Positions 16,857 to 25,544 of a DNA stretch of 64,000 nucleotides are shown piece after piece. The translations under genes were made by a program, and so were the position numbers. Numbering within the stretch: the stretch's first letter is position 1; each line of letters begins with the position of its first letter. Origin of the DNA: JALHNI01 sp044226365 (GTDB taxonomy: Bacteria; Acidobacteriota; Terriglobia; Bryobacterales; Bryobacteraceae); contig JBGAHE010000015.1 of NCBI GenBank assembly GCA_044226365.1, positions 23,086 to 87,085 on the forward strand, given 5' to 3'. Below the pieces are notes generated by a model. That model was not told where the DNA came from, ran no database searches, and saw only the letters and a program-made list of their open reading frames with translations.

Positions 16857-18164
16857 CTAGAATTCCCGAAACAGATCCGGCCGCTGGGTCACCTTCGGCT
16901 GCCGGACCCACGCCACCAGAATAAAGGTCGCCACGCAGGGCACCAACGAAGCCACAATCAGGATGGGGCGAAAAGAGTACGAATCCGCCACGCGGCCCGT
17001 CAGATAGGTCGAAAGCAGCGTCATCAATCCGGCTCCGGTCCCGCTGAGCCCGCTCACCGTAGCCACCGCCTTGTCGCGAAAGACGTCGCCGGGAAGAGAC
17101 AGAAACATAGTCGCGCAGCAAGCGTAAGAAAAAGTGGCAATCGCAAACAGCGCCAGAATCAGCGGGAAGTTTGCGCTGTACGCCGCGGGAATCAGGGCCA
17201 GCAGACAGGGCCCGAAGATCAATAGCGTGGTGCGGCGCGCTTTTCCCACTGGCCATCCCCGGCGGATCCAGTAGCTCGACAGGCCGGCGCCAAAGAAGTT
17301 GCCGAGATCGGCGGCGACAAACGGTACCCAGTAGCCGCCCACCACCTGATCCATTGCCATCCCCTGGCTGACCAGATAGACGCCGAACCACTCCGCCACC
17401 AGAAACCAGTACGGATCCATCAGGGCACGGCCGAGAATGATTCCCCACGTCTGCCGCAGGCGAAGCAACTCACGCCAGGTGACCGCCGGACCAGCGGCTG
17501 CTGGCTCCGCGGCACGCCCACTCGCAATCAGCGCCAATTCCTCCGGCGCCAGCCGTGGATGCTCCTCCGGCCGCCGATAAATGACCAGCCAGGCCGCCAC
17601 CCAAACGAAGCCCAACGCGCCGATAATCAGCATGACCGGCTGCCACCGATGCGTGTATTGGTAAATCGTCACCACCAGCAGCGGCGCGATGGCTCCGCCG
17701 ATGGCCGAACCGCTGTCGAACATCGCGACTGCCCATGCGCGTTCGCGCGGCGGGAACCACTCCGCCACGCACTTCGCGGCGCCCGGCCAGTTTCCGGCCT
17801 CGCCGCAACCCAGCAGAAACCGGAAGAGCCGGAAACTCCACAGGCCGGAGGCAGCCGCGCCGAGCATCGCCATCGCGGAATAGAACGAGACACTCACCGC
17901 CAAGCCCACGCGCGTCCCAAAACGGTCCAGCAGACGCCCCGCCACCGACTGCATGATCGTGTAAGCAATGCGGAACGCGATCAGGATCGTGGCAAAGTCG
18001 GTGTTCGTCCAGCGATACTCCGCCTTCAGATAAGGAGCCAGCACACTGAGCGTCTGACGGTCGAGATAGTTGATGATCGTCGACGCCAGCAGCATCGTGG
18101 CGATCCACCAGCGCAGATGCCGAATCGGACGAAGACTTGGCCCAGCGTGATGAACGGCATCCAT
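16857..18164 (-). CDS. MFS transporter, ACS (organic anion:cation symporter) type
   Basis: Inner-membrane transporter of 435 residues with about 12 hydrophobic segments. The INYLDRQTLSVLAP sequence in the first loop and LLGCGEAGNWPGAAKCVAEWFPPRERAWAV after helix 4-5 are characteristic of the hexuronate/phthalate/tartrate branch (ExuT-like). The start is the ATG at 18164; a GTG two codons earlier is equally possible. It is a single gene, with its stop about 80 bases from the start of the NHL operon and a similar palindromic element upstream, so it probably imports the substrate or product of that operon. Hexuronate or a related sugar acid is a reasonable inference but is not shown. Confidence 0.88.
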   Translation of the reverse strand: MDAVHHAGPSLRPIRHLRWWIATMLLASTIINYLDRQTLSVLAPYLKAEYRWTNTDFATILIAFRIAYTIMQSVAGRLLDRFGTRVGLAVSVSFYSAMAMLGAAASGLWSFRLFRFLLGCGEAGNWPGAAKCVAEWFPPRERAWAVAMFDSGSAIGGAIAPLLVVTIYQYTHRWQPVMLIIGALGFVWVAAWLVIYRRPEEHPRLAPEELALIASGRAAEPAAAGPAVTWRELLRLRQTWGIILGRALMDPYWFLVAEWFGVYLVSQGMAMDQVVGGYWVPFVAADLGNFFGAGLSSYWIRRGWPVGKARRTTLLIFGPCLLALIPAAYSANFPLILALFAIATFSYACCATMFLSLPGDVFRDKAVATVSGLSGTGAGLMTLLSTYLTGRVADSYSFRPILIVASLVPCVATFILVAWVRQPKVTQRPDLFREF

Positions 18165-18198
18165 GGGCACTCATTGTAACTTGGAGCGCCGGCCGCCC

Positions 18199-18213
18199 TG
18201 GAAATATTTCTCA
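18199..18213. promoter_or_regulatory. Palindromic operator candidate upstream of the MFS gene
   Basis: GAAATATTTC with the flanking TCA repeats most of the 14-base palindrome found in the promoter of the NHL operon (16832-16845). It lies about 36 bases before the MFS ATG. TTGGAA about 18 bases further upstream may be the -35 box, in which case the element overlaps the -10 region. No other copy was noticed in the window, but the search was by eye. Confidence 0.4.
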
Positions 18214-18276
18214 GCCATGGGAACTTTTTCCAACTCCCTTGCCACATCGCCGCCCCCTCAACTATGATGAGCAGCG

Positions 18277-19344
18277 TTGCGGAAAACGATTCTTCAGCTT
18301 CACCTCTATACGGCCCTCGCGTTTGGCCTCTTCATCATCGTGCTCGGCGCCACTGGCAGCCTGATGGTCTTTGCCGAGGAATTTGACCGGCTCCTCAATC
18401 CTCAGCTCTTCACGGCACCTCCCGGGCAGAATACGCTGCCCGTCGCCGAGATCCGCGCACTGCTGAAACAGAACGTCCCCGGCGCGGAAGCCGTGCCCCT
18501 CTTACTCCCGCAGCAGCTTGGCGAAACCTATCGCGTTCAATGGAAAGGTCAGCAGTACTTTCTGAACCCCTTCCACGGCGGGGTTGTGGGCGTTCGCCCG
18601 GACCGGACCATCTGGTCACGCCTCAGCCAGTTGCATACCTCCTTGATGTTGGGCCAGACCGGGGCCGCCGTCGTCCACGTGTCCTCCATCGTGCTGCTCT
18701 GGCTGGTGATCTCCGGCGTCTACTTATGGCTCCCGTATCGCCGTTGGCGGATTGCCGTCACGCAGACCCTTCGTCGTTTCGCCTTCGACGCGCACCTCTC
18801 GATCGGCATCTTCTCGTTTCTGTTGCTGGGAGTGCTGGCCGGCACGGGCATCGTGCTGTCCTACGAGCACCAGGTGCGCGACACCCTGATCGCTGTCACC
18901 AAGGCCAAGCTCCCCCGCCGCGACGTCAAATCCTTAGCGGCGCCCGGAATTCGGCCCCTCAGCGCCGACGAGGCGATCGCCGCGGCGGCCAACGCGCTGC
19001 CCGGCGCGAAGGCGCTCTCCGTGCTCGCTCCCAAATCCCCGGACGCCTCCTATGTCATCGGCCTGCGCTTTCCCGAAGACCGCACGCCGATCGGCCGCAG
19101 TTGGGTCGTGATCGATCAATATCGCGGCACGCCGCTCTCGTCGCAAAGCTCCCGTACGGCCCCGCTTCCCAGCCGAACCCTGATTTGGGCCCGGGCCTTA
19201 CACACGGGCGACGCGTTCGGCACCCTGAGTCGATTGGTCATGGCGCTAGCCAGCCTGATCGTCGTCCTCCAGGTGATCACCGGCGCGATTCTTTGGTGGA
19301 AAAAGGTCCGTACCGCGAAGCGCCGAGTGCCCGCCGAAGTCTGA
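18277..19344 (+). CDS. PepSY-associated transmembrane protein
   Basis: Inner-membrane protein of 355 residues. The pattern is an N-terminal helix (LYTALAFGLFIIVLGATGSL), an extracytoplasmic PepSY-like region, a helix after QLHTSLMLGQTGAAVVH, another near residue 185 (FSFLLLGVLAGTGIVLSYEH), a second PepSY region and a C-terminal helix (ALASLIVVLQVITGAILWW). Such proteins are often linked to iron or flavin reduction in the periplasm. The start is a TTG, forced by an in-frame TGA at 18268; the first residues LRKTILQLHLY fit the family start. It is divergent from the MFS gene and convergent with the LacI gene 5 bases away. Role unknown. Confidence 0.83.
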   Translation: MRKTILQLHLYTALAFGLFIIVLGATGSLMVFAEEFDRLLNPQLFTAPPGQNTLPVAEIRALLKQNVPGAEAVPLLLPQQLGETYRVQWKGQQYFLNPFHGGVVGVRPDRTIWSRLSQLHTSLMLGQTGAAVVHVSSIVLLWLVISGVYLWLPYRRWRIAVTQTLRRFAFDAHLSIGIFSFLLLGVLAGTGIVLSYEHQVRDTLIAVTKAKLPRRDVKSLAAPGIRPLSADEAIAAAANALPGAKALSVLAPKSPDASYVIGLRFPEDRTPIGRSWVVIDQYRGTPLSSQSSRTAPLPSRTLIWARALHTGDAFGTLSRLVMALASLIVVLQVITGAILWWKKVRTAKRRVPAEV

Positions 19345-19349
19345 GTCCT

Positions 19350-20402
19350 TCAGGTCGCCTTACCGCGGAAAGAAGCTTCCCGCACGCGAATCGGCCGGGA
19401 GGACTCGCGCAGCACCAACTGCGTAGGGATCGTCACCTGCTTCGCCTTCATCGTCGGGTTCTTGATTCTCGCCAAAGCCAGATCCGCCAGGTGCCGCCCG
19501 ATTTCCTGCGGAAACTCCATCACCGTGGTGGCCGCCGGCTGCAGCAACTGGCTTTCGGTATTATTGAAGCCCGCCACCGTGATGTCGTCCGGTATGCGCA
19601 AGCCACATTGACGCAGCGCGTCGTAGACGCCGCCCGCCACCTGATCCGTCCCCGCGAACACCGCGCTCACGGGCTCGCCGCTCGAGATGATGGAGCGCAT
19701 CGCGAGGTATCCCAGCTGCCGCTCATCGGAACGAATATCGCTGAAACGCGGCTGGTAGCCGGCCGCTTCCATCGCCGCGCGATAACCGTCCATGCACCGG
19801 GCGTACCAGGGCAGTTGCGCATCACCGATGAACCAGATGTCACGGTGACCCAGCGCAATCAGATGCTGGGTCAGATCGCGAGCGCCCTGCACGTCATCGG
19901 AAAAGACAGTGTCGTACTCGGTAGGATCCCAAGCGCCGGCGACATTGTTGCCCAGCACCGAACACGGCACGCCGCGCTGCCGCAACGCCTGCAGCAGGTT
20001 CGGATAGTTGGTCCCGCCCAGAATCACCGCGCGGGCTGTACCACTCGCAGCGAGGCTCTGCGGCAGCGTGAGGTCGCTGGTCGGGCTCGACGCCGTGTAG
20101 CGATAGGACTTGAACTGCAGCTCCCAGTTCTCGCTCGAAAGATAAGCCTCCGCCCCCACGAGCACCTGCGTGTGAAATGGGCTAAGCGAGTCTTTATTGG
20201 CTAAGACGAAGACGATGGAACGCGCGCGCTCATTCCGTTTCTCTTCCAGGTCGAGACCCAGTTGCGCCGCCACCTTGCGGATGCGCTGCTGCAACCCCGG
20301 ATCGACGCTCGAATTGCCGGTGGCAACGCGGGAGACGGTGGCTGGACTAACTTTGGCGAGTTGCGCGACCTGGAGGTATGTCGGCTTCGATTTCTTCTTC
20401 AT
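19350..20402 (-). CDS. LacI-family transcriptional regulator
   Basis: Complete LacI/GalR regulator of 350 residues. The N-terminal helix-turn-helix (TYLQVAQLAKVSPATVSRVA, about residues 8-27) and hinge are intact and the effector domain follows. The ATG at 20402 begins MKKKSKPTYLQ; a GTG seven codons upstream is less likely. It lies 49 bases after the Gfo/Idh stop and may be read through from that operon. The truncated paralogue at 10989-11906 matches only its effector domain. Targets are probably one or both neighbouring carbohydrate operons. Confidence 0.9.
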   Translation of the reverse strand: MKKKSKPTYLQVAQLAKVSPATVSRVATGNSSVDPGLQQRIRKVAAQLGLDLEEKRNERARSIVFVLANKDSLSPFHTQVLVGAEAYLSSENWELQFKSYRYTASSPTSDLTLPQSLAASGTARAVILGGTNYPNLLQALRQRGVPCSVLGNNVAGAWDPTEYDTVFSDDVQGARDLTQHLIALGHRDIWFIGDAQLPWYARCMDGYRAAMEAAGYQPRFSDIRSDERQLGYLAMRSIISSGEPVSAVFAGTDQVAGGVYDALRQCGLRIPDDITVAGFNNTESQLLQPAATTVMEFPQEIGRHLADLALARIKNPTMKAKQVTIPTQLVLRESSRPIRVREASFRGKAT

Positions 20403-20451
20403 GCGTGCCCAGCTGCCGGACACGCATCATTCTAGCATCCAGGCTTTGAAA

Positions 20452-21774
20452 TCAAGCCTTGCCGGGCCTCTCCACGATCTCTTCACGCTCCCGATCCCAG
20501 TACAGCTTCTTCCCTTCCCGGTAGCTGCGAGTCGCCATCACCACCGCCACGGCATGAGCAAAGCCCGTCTCGATACTGCCGTTCGGTTTCTTGCGGCTGC
20601 GCATACAGCGGAACCAATCGTCGGTGTGCGCCTGCAGGTCATCGCTTTGATGAACGTCTGGAGGACTCATGCGCCCAGGCAACAGAATAGGCTCTTTGGC
20701 TCCACTCGCGTCCGTGCGGAAGACCCGATTCGTTCGCCATTCGCTCCGCGTCTCGGGCTGGAACCACCATTGCGGCGAACCCTCGCCACCCGGCGAATAC
20801 AGCGTGCCGCGCGTCCCGCGAATAATCGTGTGGTCGCCGAATCCGTTGCCGAACGTCGTGCTGTAGCTGTACAGCACCTCCTTCTTCTGGAACGTCGACA
20901 AGCATTGAAAGGTATCCGGATTCTGGCGGGCATCGTGCCAGGCAAACACACCGCCATTCGCCATGATGTCGTCCGGGATGAAGGTGTCGAGATAGAAGTG
21001 CGCCAGGCCGCAGCCGTGGCTGAACCATTGATCGGTGATGCCGCCCGAAAAATCCTTGAAGATACGGAACTCGAAGTACAGGCGCGGGTCGAAAGGACGG
21101 TCCGCCCGCCCCATCAGCCAACGCTTCCAGTCCGTGTCCTTCTCCCGGATGGCGGCGATGTCCGCTTCATCCGGTACGTGCCAACGGGGTCCGTTGAAAT
21201 TCCAGCTTTGGCTAATCGCCACGATCTTGCCGAGCTTCCCTTCGCGAATCAGGTCGCGCACCCGGTGCTGATAGGGGTCGCTCAACCACTGCGAGCCCAT
21301 CTGCACCACCCGGTCGCTCTTCAAGACGGCGTCGCGCGCGAGCTTCGCATCGGCCAGCGTATTCGCCATCGGCTTCTCGCAGTAACAATCCTTGCCGGCC
21401 TTCACCACTTCCGCCAATAGCCGCGCATGCTGATGATCGCCGGTGCCGATCATCACCGCGTCCAATTGCGGATCAGCCAGCACTTCCTCCGAATACTGAA
21501 ACGTCTTGGGGCGGGCACCAAACAAACTGGCGACATGCGCCGCCGCCCGCTCCCGATTGACACTCCACAGGTCGCAAACGCTCCGCAGATCGAACTTGGA
21601 ATCGGCGGACGCCGACAACTTCAGCATCCGGCGATGCCCCACCGCGCGATGGCCACAGCCGATCTGCGCAATCTGAATCCGGTCATTGGCCCCGGGAATC
21701 CGGCTGTAAGAGCGCGCGGTGAACGGCAAGGCGGCGGCCAGCGTGAACGCCCGTCGCGACAGTTTCTGCGTCAT
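20452..21774 (-). CDS. Exported Gfo/Idh/MocA-family oxidoreductase
   Basis: NAD(P)-dependent oxidoreductase family protein of 440 residues with a twin-arginine-type leader (KLSRRAFTLAAALPF) before the Rossmann motif IAQIGCGHRAVGH. The EKPMANT motif with the conserved lysine of the family is present, followed by the C-terminal alpha/beta domain. Exported members, like glucose-fructose oxidoreductase, keep a tightly bound nucleotide and act on sugars in the periplasm. The ATG at 21774 is chosen over an earlier TTG. It is the last gene of the PSD1/DUF1501/sulfatase operon, 13 bases after the DUF1501 stop. Substrate probably a sugar or sugar acid. Confidence 0.88.
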   Translation of the reverse strand: MTQKLSRRAFTLAAALPFTARSYSRIPGANDRIQIAQIGCGHRAVGHRRMLKLSASADSKFDLRSVCDLWSVNRERAAAHVASLFGARPKTFQYSEEVLADPQLDAVMIGTGDHQHARLLAEVVKAGKDCYCEKPMANTLADAKLARDAVLKSDRVVQMGSQWLSDPYQHRVRDLIREGKLGKIVAISQSWNFNGPRWHVPDEADIAAIREKDTDWKRWLMGRADRPFDPRLYFEFRIFKDFSGGITDQWFSHGCGLAHFYLDTFIPDDIMANGGVFAWHDARQNPDTFQCLSTFQKKEVLYSYSTTFGNGFGDHTIIRGTRGTLYSPGGEGSPQWWFQPETRSEWRTNRVFRTDASGAKEPILLPGRMSPPDVHQSDDLQAHTDDWFRCMRSRKKPNGSIETGFAHAVAVVMATRSYREGKKLYWDREREEIVERPGKA

Positions 21775-21787
21775 CGTCCTGTCCCTT

Positions 21788-23194
21788 TCAAGCAAGTAAT
21801 TTCGTCACGACCTTACCGGCGACGTCGGTGAGCCGGAAGTTACGGCCCTGAAACTTGTAAGTGAGCCGCGTATGATCGAGGCCCATCAAATGCAACATCG
21901 TGGCGTGTAAGTCGTGCACTTCCACCGCCTCCGTAATGGAGTTGAAGCCGATATCGTCTGTTTCTCCCAGGGTCTGGCCGCCCCGGACTCCACCGCCCGC
22001 AAGCCAAGTCGTGTAGGCATCGATGTGATGATTTCGACCCAACGGCTTGCCGGGCTCACTATCGCTCAGCGGCGTTCGTCCGAACTCTCCCCCCCAGATC
22101 ACCAACGTGTCGTCCAGCAAACCCCGCCGCTTCAGATCGATGATCAAAGCGGCGCACCCACGGTCAATCTCCTTGCACCGTTGCGCCATGCCTGCCTCGA
22201 GCCCGGTATGATGATCCCAATCCGTATGGTAGAGCTGCACGCAACGCACCCCTCTCTCCACCAGGCGGCGAGCCAGTAGCGCGTTCCCGGCAAAGGAATT
22301 TTTCCCCGGCTCCACGCCATATAGCTCCAAAGTTTCCTTCGTCTCCTGGCCAAAGTTGATCAGCTCAGGGCCGCTGGTCTGCATCCGATAAGCCGTTTCA
22401 TACGCTGCGATCCGCGTGGTGATCTCATCGTCCCCAGTCTCTTCGAACCGCAGTTCGTTTAACCCACGCACCAACTGCAACGTCCGCGCCTGTCGTGCCG
22501 CGGTCACCCCCGGCTGGCTCCCCAAATTGAAGACGGGCTCCGCCCCACGCAGAAAGGGCACGCCCTGGTACGCACTCGGCAGAAAGCCGTTGCCCCACAG
22601 CAACGGCCCGTTTCGCGGACCCCGCGGACCGCTCTGCAAGGCCACGAAAGCGGGCAAATCCTCTGACTCACTACCCAGCCCATAGGTCAGCCAGGAGCCC
22701 ATACTCGGCCGGCCAGGAATCGTCGAGCCCGTATGCGCGAACACCTTTGCCGGCGCATGATTGAAGTTCACCGCCTTCATCGAATTGACGATCGCCAGTT
22801 CGTCCACCACCTTTGCCGTATGCGGCAACAGCTCGGAAATGTAAGCCCCGCTTTGCCCATGCTGCGAGAACTTCCACGGCGAGGCGAGAATCTTTTGCTG
22901 CGCCATCCGCTCCATGAACGCAAAACGCTTGCCCTTCATGAACGAGTCCGGGAGTTTCTGCCCATTCAACTCTGCTAGCTTCGGCTTATAGCTGAACGTG
23001 TCGAGTTGACTGGGCCCCCCGGCCATGAACAGATAGATGACGCTCTTCGCCTTGGCCGCAAAATGCGGCTTGCTGACCTTGGCGCTGACCCCTTCGGCCA
23101 GCAGGCTCCCGAGCGCGACGCGGCCCAAGCCCACTCCGCAGTTGCGGAAGAAGTGGCGCCGTGTAGCGGCCAGCGTGGGGTGATCGTGGCTCAT
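21788..23194 (-). CDS. DUF1501 protein (sulfatase-fold), Tat-exported
   Basis: DUF1501 protein of 468 residues. Start ATG at 23194 with a leader ATRRHFFRNCGVGLGRVALG. Motifs include IYLFMAGGPSQLDTFSYKP, DWDHHTGLEAGM, WGGEFGRTPLSD and a GRNHHIDAYT histidine motif. It is 4 bases downstream of the PSD1 stop, and the pair PSD1 plus DUF1501 is repeated once more in this operon (27142-31229). Compared with the copy at 12655 it is closer to the planctomycete-type proteins. Biochemical role of the family is not established. Confidence 0.87.
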   Translation of the reverse strand: MSHDHPTLAATRRHFFRNCGVGLGRVALGSLLAEGVSAKVSKPHFAAKAKSVIYLFMAGGPSQLDTFSYKPKLAELNGQKLPDSFMKGKRFAFMERMAQQKILASPWKFSQHGQSGAYISELLPHTAKVVDELAIVNSMKAVNFNHAPAKVFAHTGSTIPGRPSMGSWLTYGLGSESEDLPAFVALQSGPRGPRNGPLLWGNGFLPSAYQGVPFLRGAEPVFNLGSQPGVTAARQARTLQLVRGLNELRFEETGDDEITTRIAAYETAYRMQTSGPELINFGQETKETLELYGVEPGKNSFAGNALLARRLVERGVRCVQLYHTDWDHHTGLEAGMAQRCKEIDRGCAALIIDLKRRGLLDDTLVIWGGEFGRTPLSDSEPGKPLGRNHHIDAYTTWLAGGGVRGGQTLGETDDIGFNSITEAVEVHDLHATMLHLMGLDHTRLTYKFQGRNFRLTDVAGKVVTKLLA

Positions 23195-23198
23195 GGGG

Positions 23199-25544
23199 CT
23201 ACTCTCTCGTGATGAATTCATCGGTATTGAACATGGCGCGAGCCAGACTGGTCCACGCGGCGAGCTCTACGGGCTCAGCGCCCGCCGCCCTCGCGCCAAC
23301 CAGTTGCGTCGCCTCCTCGGGATGGCTCGCCAGATGATCCCGCTCGGCGTTCAGAAACTCACGGACCCGCTCCAACTCCCGCGGACTGGGCTCGCGAGAC
23401 ACCGTCCAGCGAAACGCCATCCGCGCTCGCTCCTCCGCGGGTTGCTGCAGCAACCGCCGCGCAAAACCTTGCGCAAACTCATGAAAGGCGACTTCGTTCA
23501 ACAGGGTCAGCGCCTGCAGCGGCGTATTCGAGCGATCCCGACGCGTACAAGTCGTCATTGAACTCGGGGCATCGAAAGCCACCAGCGACGGATTGGGCGT
23601 CAAGCGCCAAAAGAACGTATACATGCCACGGCGATAGCGGTCCTCTCCGATGGAGGGCGTCCACGTCCGCAGAATCTGGCTCGACTCCATCACTCGCTCG
23701 GGCTGGGGCGGATAGACGCTCGGCCCGCCCACGCGGCGCGTCAGCAGACCGCTAGCGACCAAGGCCGCGTCACGCACGATCTCCGCATCCAATCTCAAAC
23801 GACTTTGCCGCGCCAGCAGTAGATTGCGCGGATCCGCTTCCGCCAAATCACTCCGCACCTTCGACGCTTGCCGATAGGCCGCCGAATTGACAATCAATCG
23901 GTGCATCGCCTTCTGGCTCCAACCACTCCGCATGAATTCGGTCGCCAGCCAGTCCAGCAGTTCGCGATGCGTCGGCGGCGAGCCTTGCGTACCGAAATCA
24001 TTCTCCGTCTCCACGATGCCGCGGCCGAAGTAGTGCTGCCACATCCGATTCACGGTCACCCGCGCCAGCAGCGGATTGGCCGGCGAAGTGATCCACCGAG
24101 CCAGATCGAGCCGGTTGGGATCGGCCGTTTCCGCCAGCGGATTCAGAAACGCCGGCACGCCGGGCCGCACCAACGGACCCTTCTGCAAATAGTCCCCGCT
24201 CAACAACACGTGAGTTTCCCGCGGCTGCGGCAGGTCCCGCATCACCATCGTCCACTCGAGCTTCGGCAACTGCTTCTGTAACAGCTTCACCGCTTCGCGC
24301 TTCTGCTTCGGCGGCTGATCGTCCTCGCCACTGCCGTCCAGCAACGCATCGATCTTCTTCATCAGCGACTGGTGCGTGGCCACTTCTTCGATGCTCGAAA
24401 AGTACAACAGCGGGCGATGCACTTCCTGAATATTCGTCGGATCCACGCGGAAGCGCGGACGGTCGTTCCCCCAATCGTCCGCGCGATTGAAGAAAGCGAA
24501 CAGCCGATAGTATTCCTGGTGCGAAATCGGCTCGAACTTGTGGTCATGGCAACGCGCGCAACCCACGGAAAGACCCAGCAACACGGTGCCGGTCGTATCC
24601 ACCCGATCGAAAACCGTCTCGGTGCGATACTGCTCGCGGTCGGTTCCCGCCTCGATCTGAATCATCGAGTTGCGATGGAACCCAGTCGCGACTAACTGGT
24701 CACGCGTCGGGTTCGGCAGCAGGTCTCCGGCTAACTGCTCGATCACAAACCGGTCGAAAGGCTGATCGGCGTTCAGCGCCTGAATCACCCAATCGCGATA
24801 ACGCCAAATCTGGCGCGGCTCATCGCGGCTGCCCCCATCGGAATCCGCATAACGGGCCAGATCCAGCCAATGCCGCCCCCAACGCTCGCCGTAATGCGGC
24901 GAAGCCAGCAGCTTCTCCACCAGCCGCGGCCAAGCGTCCGGACTACGATCTTGCTCAAAGGCCTCCACCTCCGCCGGAGTCGGCAACAAACCAGTGAGAT
25001 CCAGAAACACGCGACGGATCAGCGTCGCTTTCGGCGCTTCCGGCGAAGGAGAAATGCCTTCCTTTTCAAGCCTGGCCAGAATGAAACGATCAATCGGATT
25101 GCGCGCCCAGGCCGCGTCCCTCACCACCGGCAGCGGCGGACTCTGCGGCGCGATGAACGACCAATGATTCGGCTTGGGCGGCTCCTTCGCCGTCAGGTTG
25201 GTCCCCCACGTAGCCCCGGCACCGATCCACGCCTCCAGCGTCGCGATGTCGCCGTCCGACAGCTTGCGGCCCGGCGGCATCTGCAAGTCCGTCTCGTGCC
25301 TCACCACTTTCAGCAAACGGCTCTCCGCCGGCTTGCCCGGCACCACCACCGCGCCTCGCTTGCCGCCCGCCAGCAAGGTCTCTCGCGTCGACATCGAGAG
25401 GCCGCCGAGCTTCACCTTCTGGTTGTGACAACCCAGACAACTGCCCGCCAGAATCGGTTCCACGCGCTTGGTGAAATAGGCCGGATCGGCGGCCTGCTGC
25501 GCCAGCGCCGGCAGTGCAGCCATCAGCAGGGCGATCACCTTCAC
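23199..25544 (-). CDS. PSD1 and planctomycete cytochrome C domain protein (DUF1549/DUF1553)
   Basis: Periplasmic c-type haem protein of 781 residues. I place the start at GTG 25544, overlapping the sulfatase TGA (GTGA), because it gives a clean signal peptide (MKVIALLMAALPALAQQ); the longer frame upstream overlaps the sulfatase and reads as noise. Order: PSCyt1 cytochrome with CLGCH, DUF1549 with RRVFLDLTGLLPTPAEVEAF and a second haem motif CARCHDHKFEP, then DUF1553 with NRMWQHYFGRGIVETENDFG. It lies between the sulfatase and a DUF1501 protein. These proteins are thought to act in oxidation of complex carbohydrate, but no activity has been proved to my knowledge. Confidence 0.88.
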   Translation of the reverse strand: MKVIALLMAALPALAQQAADPAYFTKRVEPILAGSCLGCHNQKVKLGGLSMSTRETLLAGGKRGAVVVPGKPAESRLLKVVRHETDLQMPPGRKLSDGDIATLEAWIGAGATWGTNLTAKEPPKPNHWSFIAPQSPPLPVVRDAAWARNPIDRFILARLEKEGISPSPEAPKATLIRRVFLDLTGLLPTPAEVEAFEQDRSPDAWPRLVEKLLASPHYGERWGRHWLDLARYADSDGGSRDEPRQIWRYRDWVIQALNADQPFDRFVIEQLAGDLLPNPTRDQLVATGFHRNSMIQIEAGTDREQYRTETVFDRVDTTGTVLLGLSVGCARCHDHKFEPISHQEYYRLFAFFNRADDWGNDRPRFRVDPTNIQEVHRPLLYFSSIEEVATHQSLMKKIDALLDGSGEDDQPPKQKREAVKLLQKQLPKLEWTMVMRDLPQPRETHVLLSGDYLQKGPLVRPGVPAFLNPLAETADPNRLDLARWITSPANPLLARVTVNRMWQHYFGRGIVETENDFGTQGSPPTHRELLDWLATEFMRSGWSQKAMHRLIVNSAAYRQASKVRSDLAEADPRNLLLARQSRLRLDAEIVRDAALVASGLLTRRVGGPSVYPPQPERVMESSQILRTWTPSIGEDRYRRGMYTFFWRLTPNPSLVAFDAPSSMTTCTRRDRSNTPLQALTLLNEVAFHEFAQGFARRLLQQPAEERARMAFRWTVSREPSPRELERVREFLNAERDHLASHPEEATQLVGARAAGAEPVELAAWTSLARAMFNTDEFITRE

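Noticed and set aside
18540..20204. 554-residue plus-strand frame across the PepSY and LacI genes
   Set aside because: Out of frame with PepSY and antisense to LacI, both of which are clear genes.
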